A model generated the notes under the pieces. The model searched no databases. It saw only the letters and a program-made list of their open reading frames with translations, and was not told the DNA's origin. Shown one piece after another: positions 60,965-64,000 of a stretch of DNA of 64,000 nucleotides. The first letter of the stretch is position 1; each line of letters starts with the position of its first letter. A program made the position numbers and the translations under genes. The stretch is from Hydrogenophaga aromaticivorans (GTDB lineage: Bacteria; Pseudomonadota; Gammaproteobacteria; Burkholderiales; Burkholderiaceae_C), in contig NZ_VYGV01000005.1 of NCBI RefSeq assembly GCF_013387465.1, positions 1 to 64,000 on the forward strand, read 5' to 3'.

Positions 60965-60995
60965 ACTATAGCACGGGACTTCCACCGTGCCTCAA
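60965..60995 (-). promoter_or_regulatory. promoter of the satellite operon
   Basis: On the minus strand a -10 of TATAGT (60970-60965) lies 17 bp after GAGGCA (or 19 bp after TTGAGG). The predicted start site at about 60958 is 20 nt before leader segment A, the position expected for a P4 PLE-type promoter. Confidence 0.6.
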
Positions 60996-61093
60996 CCGTT
61001 CACATCTCGGTATTCCAGCGCGGCCGCGATACGGCTACCATGAATCATGAGCATTGCCAATTTCGGCGCATGCTCCAACAGCAGGAGAGAACA

Positions 61094-61183
61094 ATGGCCA
61101 CAAGACCAGGCGATCAACCGTCACCAGGCGAGCGCCGCGACAAGCTTCCAAGCGATCGGCCACGCCCGAAGAAACTGGGTTAA
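61094..61183 (+). CDS. 29-aa possible small basic protein
   Basis: MATRPGDQPSPGERRDKLPS and nine more residues, very basic and Pro-rich. A good AGGAGAGAACA site precedes the ATG, but the frame is short and its stop overlaps the end of the 3-TM gene on the other strand. It may be random. Confidence 0.25.
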   Translation: MATRPGDQPSPGERRDKLPSDRPRPKKLG

Positions 61184-61707
61184 ACCAAGATCACGGCCGC
61201 AAACGAAACAAGCGGAGTCAGTGACATCAACAGGTAGCTGTTGTCGATCGCGGACATGGCGGCAGTGCTTGCTTTCCGATACTCGTCTGCTGCCGTTTCC
61301 ATGTTCCTGACTGTGCTCATGCGAAGCTCGTTGAGGCCGTTGGTTGGAGTACCTTCGTCGGTCAGTTCTCTAGCGTAGACGTCCCACTTCGGCAACATTT
61401 CCACCAACCCTTGGGTGTGCCAGGAACGCACAGTGGCCGAACGCAACGCCTCCCATGCCAGGTATGCCGCAATACAGAACCAATAGACCGCGGAAAGCAA
61501 CGCAGCCAAGGCCACAGGCTTGCTGATCGCCCATTGGGTCAACCCGAGGCCACCCAAACCCGCGCCACCGCCCAAAAGAACCACCAGGAGCGCGGCGGCG
61601 CGCTGGCGGGCATCTTTCACCCCCTCATAGCTGAAGGCCGCCACGCCGGCGCTGTGCACCTCTGCGAGATCAATCACATCTTTAGGTCGCTCTGGCGAGT
61701 TTGACAC
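61180..61707 (-). CDS. 3-TM membrane protein of the ImmA/IrrE operon
   Basis: A 175-aa protein starting at GTG 61707 (GGAGGG four bases upstream). A soluble N-terminus (about 1-32, DVIDLAEVHSAGVAAFSYEG) precedes two TM helices (about 34-58 and 64-86), a helical cytoplasmic or periplasmic domain (about 90-150) and a final TM helix at the very C-terminus (SYLLMSLTPLVSFAAVILV). The layout resembles membrane effectors of abortive-infection systems. No family is recognised. It is the last gene of the operon, 41 bp after the 2-TM gene. Confidence 0.7.
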   Translation of the reverse strand: MSNSPERPKDVIDLAEVHSAGVAAFSYEGVKDARQRAAALLVVLLGGGAGLGGLGLTQWAISKPVALAALLSAVYWFCIAAYLAWEALRSATVRSWHTQGLVEMLPKWDVYARELTDEGTPTNGLNELRMSTVRNMETAADEYRKASTAAMSAIDNSYLLMSLTPLVSFAAVILV

Positions 61708-61748
61708 TGGACCCTCCAAGCGAAGGAAACTCGAACCGATGCAATTTA

Positions 61749-62168
61749 CTACTTGCCGACGGTTTCTCTGAGCGCTCCGACTGCATCGCTAAGAGCCTTG
61801 AGCGCTTCAGACAAAACTGAAACCTGCGGCATGGACTCGGTGGTCTTTTCTTCGTACCCGCCAGGCGACGCAAAGGTCGCACGCAGCAAGGCCAAAGTGA
61901 TGACCGACATAGCAACGACTACAGTTGCAAACATGCCAACAATCCAAGGGGAAAAGGTTGTCGCATGACTGGCCACCGCGCGAATCAGCTTGAAAAGTAC
62001 CAAGCCAAAAAACACGACCACGACAACCGACAGAACAAAGGAGAAACGCCGATATCTGCGTCGCGATGCAGCATCATCCAGCAGTGCATTTGCCTTGGTG
62101 TAGTCAGGCTCATACGGAGTGTCCCCCGCACTAAGATCAAGTTGACTGCTTGTCGGTTCGTCTGGCAT
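61749..62168 (-). CDS. 2-TM membrane protein of the ImmA/IrrE operon
   Basis: A 139-aa protein: an acidic N-terminus (about 1-40), two TM helices (about 43-65, VVVVVFFGLVLFKLI, and about 74-96, WIVGMFATVVVAMSVITLALL), and a C-terminal heptad-like tail (VSVLSEALKALSDAVGALRE) suited to oligomerisation. It starts by a 4-bp overlap with the metallopeptidase stop (ATGA), so the two are co-translated. No family is recognised. Confidence 0.72.
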   Translation of the reverse strand: MPDEPTSSQLDLSAGDTPYEPDYTKANALLDDAASRRRYRRFSFVLSVVVVVFFGLVLFKLIRAVASHATTFSPWIVGMFATVVVAMSVITLALLRATFASPGGYEEKTTESMPQVSVLSEALKALSDAVGALRETVGK

Positions 62169-62683
62169 CAAACAAAAAGACCGAGGTTGTTGATCCGATA
62201 CGTCATGGCAACCTTGGACACATTGAAAGCCTTGGCCAGGTCATCGACTGTCTTGAAAATGCCCGTCTGAACCAACTTTGCAACGGCAGATGCAGGCATC
62301 AACAGCTCCGCGGCAAACTGGTTGGCCGCGCGCTCTATGGGAGCAGATGCCTTCGATGAAAAAGCTTCCGCGAAGTCTCGCGGTGCATCATCGTGACCCA
62401 GAGCATAGTGTCCCAACTCGTGGGCCAACGTAAAGCGCTGTCGTACCTGAGCCTCCCACTCATTCACGCGAATAACACCCTGCTCACGCAGAAACTCTCC
62501 GCTGTATGGGAAGTCTTCAAATACACCCAGCCGCTCAACCTTTATTCCTTCGGCGATGGCGATCGCTGCAGGATCAACCGGCAGACGGCCATTCCAATGC
62601 TTCTCCAACAGCGCGCGCGCGGCGGCGGCTGGCGTAGCGGCTGCACGTGTAGGCAGCGGGCGGGTCTGAACCTCCGTTGTCAT
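62168..62683 (-). CDS. ImmA/IrrE family metallo-endopeptidase
   Basis: A 171-aa zinc protease with HELGHYALGH (about residue 88), and the third ligand probably in the ERAANQFAAELLMP segment. A C-terminal HTH-like region (TVDDLAKAFNVSKVAMTYRINNLG) is typical of the family. ImmA cleaves a phage-type repressor in ICEBs1; IrrE/PprI cleaves DdrO after DNA damage. Here no Xre repressor gene is adjacent, and the partners are two membrane proteins. AGGAGG precedes the ATG. It is probably the sensor or trigger of the module. Confidence 0.88.
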   Translation of the reverse strand: MTTEVQTRPLPTRAAATPAAAARALLEKHWNGRLPVDPAAIAIAEGIKVERLGVFEDFPYSGEFLREQGVIRVNEWEAQVRQRFTLAHELGHYALGHDDAPRDFAEAFSSKASAPIERAANQFAAELLMPASAVAKLVQTGIFKTVDDLAKAFNVSKVAMTYRINNLGLFV

Positions 62684-62718
62684 GGTGTGCCTCCTGAGAA
62701 TTGCGTTGCAAACTACTC

Positions 62719-62749
62719 TGGCAGATGGATATAAAACCGCCATCTGCCA
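62719..62749. promoter_or_regulatory. perfect 10-bp inverted repeat at the ImmA/IrrE promoter
   Basis: TGGCAGATGG (62719-62728) and CCATCTGCCA (62740-62749) flank an AT-rich 11-bp centre containing, on the minus strand, a TTTTATAT -10-like element. It lies 36 bp before the metallopeptidase start and is probably the operator of the operon. On the plus strand it is followed by TTTTTAT, so a terminator role is a weaker alternative. Confidence 0.6.
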
Positions 62750-63149
62750 TTTTTATCAGGATACCACCACATGAAAACGCCGGTGTGAAAAGACTGAATG
62801 AGGCACCTACGCTGTACAGGACACATATCCAACTCATGACGAGGTCGAATACCTCCGAGCTGTGTGCAAGCGCGTGGGCGCCGGCGGGTTATCTTTTTCG
62901 CGCCATATTCCCAAGGCTTCCATAGCTGTGCGGGGCCGTGCTGCAGCGGGGCGGGATGGCGGAAAAGGAAGGGGATGAAGACTACTTCAATGAATGAGTG
63001 CCCCTGTTCAACTCCTATACTGCCCCGGTTTTACCCCGGTACCAAAACAGGCCGCAAACCCGCATGAATCCTCACTTCTGGGTTGTTGTGCCCCGGTGCC
63101 CCGGTGGTTCTTCGGAAACGCCACCGCCGAAAGGATTCCGAGGGCTTGA
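62750..63149. other. spacer between the ImmA/IrrE operon and integrase
   Basis: No supported gene. An open plus-strand stretch 62802-62978 reads like protein (DTYPTHDEVEYLRAVCKRVG, then SFSRHIP) but has no ATG and begins right after a stop, so it may be a gene remnant. TGCCCCGGT-type repeats (63021-63105) lie near the integrase end. Confidence 0.45.
63021..63105. repeat. TGCCCCGGT repeats beside the integrase
   Basis: TGCCCCGGT occurs at 63021-63029, 63089-63097 and 63097-63105, with ACCCCGGT at 63033-63040. These are the reverse complement of the ACCGGGGCA units at the left end of the element. Confidence 0.6.
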
Positions 63150-64000
63150 TCACGCAGCCCGCTTGGGCATCTTGACGACGTTTCCAGCCTTGCGGCCGTC
63201 CAGATAGTCCGCCCACCACTGCATGAGGCTGGTGCGGTCGGGCATGTAGCTCGACCGGTGGTAGGCGGCGCGCACCTTGTTGCGTTCCTTGTGTGCCAGC
63301 TGGCGCTCGATCACGTCAGCATTCCAGCCGCACTCGTTGGCCGTGGTGCTGAACAGCGCCCGGAAGCCGTGGGCGGTCGCGCTGCCCTTGAAGCCCATGC
63401 GCGTCATGGCGCTGTTGAAGGTGTTCTCGCTCAGTGGTTTGCTGCGGTAGTTCGGGCTGGGGAACACCAGCTCGCTGTCACCGCTCAGGGGTTCCATGGT
63501 GCGCAGCACCTCAAGGGCTTGCCGGGACAGGGGCACGCGGTGTTCGGCGCGCATCTTCATGCGCTCGGCTGGAATGACCCACAGCGCCCCGTCAAGGTCA
63601 ATCTCTGCCCAGCGTGCGCCGCGCACTTCGCCGGGGCGGGCCGCGGTCAGCATCAACAGGCGCAGGGCTTGCACAGTGCTGGGCTCGCCCACGTAGGTGG
63701 ACAGCTTGCCCAAGAACTCAGGTATGTCCTTGTCTGCCAGCGCGGCCCGGTGGGTCACTTCGCGGGGTTTCAGGATCTCCGAGGGCACCAGGTCAAGCAT
63801 GGGATTCGATTCGATGCGCTCATGCGTCACGGCCCATCGGTAGATCGCCTTCACCCGCTGCAGCACGCGGTTTGCCAGCTCACCAGCGCCCCGGGCTTCG
63901 ATAGCCTTCACGGCGGCCATGAGTTCGCCTGGCTTGATGCTGGCCAGCGGCCGGCCCCCGAGCGTGGGAAAAATGTCCGCCTCCAACGATGCCCGGATGC
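63150..64000 (-). CDS. P4-type tyrosine integrase (N-terminus outside window)
   Basis: 283 residues are visible and the frame continues past the right edge. The catalytic Arg is in TAARPGEVRGARW, the HxxR box in TAHGFRALFST, a further His in QLAHKERNKVRAAY, and the Tyr nucleophile lies in AAYHRSSY or just beyond. The entry IRASLEADIFPTLGGRPL fits the SAM-like core-binding domain of P4-type integrases. It probably integrates the element at the 3' end of tRNA-Leu. Its promoter and the right attachment site lie beyond 64000. Confidence 0.92.
   Translation of the reverse strand, partial: IRASLEADIFPTLGGRPLASIKPGELMAAVKAIEARGAGELANRVLQRVKAIYRWAVTHERIESNPMLDLVPSEILKPREVTHRAALADKDIPEFLGKLSTYVGEPSTVQALRLLMLTAARPGEVRGARWAEIDLDGALWVIPAERMKMRAEHRVPLSRQALEVLRTMEPLSGDSELVFPSPNYRSKPLSENTFNSAMTRMGFKGSATAHGFRALFSTTANECGWNADVIERQLAHKERNKVRAAYHRSSYMPDRTSLMQWWADYLDGRKAGNVVKMPKRAA

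Noticed and set aside
60747-61183. longer plus-strand frames across the RNA leader
   Set aside because: They run antisense to the leader RNA structure, lack ribosome sites and have no recognisable protein features.
62802-62978. protein-like plus-strand stretch (DTYPTHDEVEYLRAV...)
   Set aside because: No usable start codon and begins directly after a stop; kept only as a possible remnant.
62900-63149. search for a second copy of the tRNA-Leu 3' end as attR
   Set aside because: No match to the T-arm/acceptor sequence was found left of the integrase; attR, if present, must lie beyond 64000.

Overview
The window is high-GC DNA of a betaproteobacterium. Gene content (PPi-type phosphofructokinase, Burkholderiales-style DinB, rubrerythrin/Fe-S oxidoreductase/DUF3501 operon, CysM, ValS, RskA-type anti-sigma) suggests Burkholderiales, most likely a Hydrogenophaga-like member of the Comamonadaceae. 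This is inference from protein content; no rRNA or marker search was possible.

Positions 1-47750 read as chromosomal backbone. From left to right they hold: a partial hemerythrin and a Crp/Fnr regulator; an ammonium transporter behind a sigma-54 type promoter; a tandem pair of sulfotransferase-like genes; GFA, MFS and YjfB-like genes; a frameshifted GNAT gene next to a strikingly AT-rich orphan gene (8550-9506); an acyl-CoA synthetase; a carotenoid-type/MpaB-type fusion protein; a 7TM sensor with a degenerate GGDEF domain; a kinase/ATPase fusion; an FMN dehydrogenase; a BLUF-like protein; an orphan RskA-like protein; SIMPL, DinB and dienoyl-CoA isomerase-like genes; CBS and PFK genes; a shortened TspO; and an HDAC-like amidohydrolase. 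A redox/metal envelope cluster (29250-34297) follows, with a DUF3455 lipoprotein, ferritin-like protein, DUF3034, secreted truncated globin, cupredoxin, ECF sigma and anti-sigma. Next come QueF, a 2OG oxygenase, YaaA, the rubrerythrin operon, an FAD monooxygenase with DUF2783, valS, a degenerate 2-hydroxyacid dehydrogenase, TusA-like, NUDIX, cysM and tRNA-Leu(CAA). A ~75-bp GC-rich hairpin repeat sits directly behind the stop codons of four minus-strand genes.

Positions 47751-64000 are a mobile element of at least 16 kb beginning immediately 3' of tRNA-Leu and carrying a tyrosine integrase that runs off the right edge. Almost all its genes form one minus-strand operon from about 60960 to 48646. 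At its head is an RNA leader with the layout of the P4 CI / P1 C4 antisense-RNA immunity system: a promoter, a target segment, a ~65-nt stem-loop carrying the antisense segment, and a second copy of the target decamer. Short unknown genes, two AlpA-type regulators, a coiled-coil protein, a 1045-aa tail tape-measure protein, a DUF927 primase/helicase-like protein and a small terminase-like HTH protein follow. No capsid, portal, large terminase, sheath, tube or baseplate gene is present. This looks like a P4-type phage satellite that carries its own tape-measure protein inside its replication operon.

Between the immunity leader and the integrase, the position where P4-type satellites usually carry anti-phage cargo, lies a three-gene operon: an ImmA/IrrE-type metallopeptidase, a 2-TM protein and a 3-TM protein. 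Its start region carries a perfect 10-bp inverted repeat. The satellite with its tape measure, its RNA immunity leader and this protease/membrane-protein module are the strongest candidates for something undescribed.
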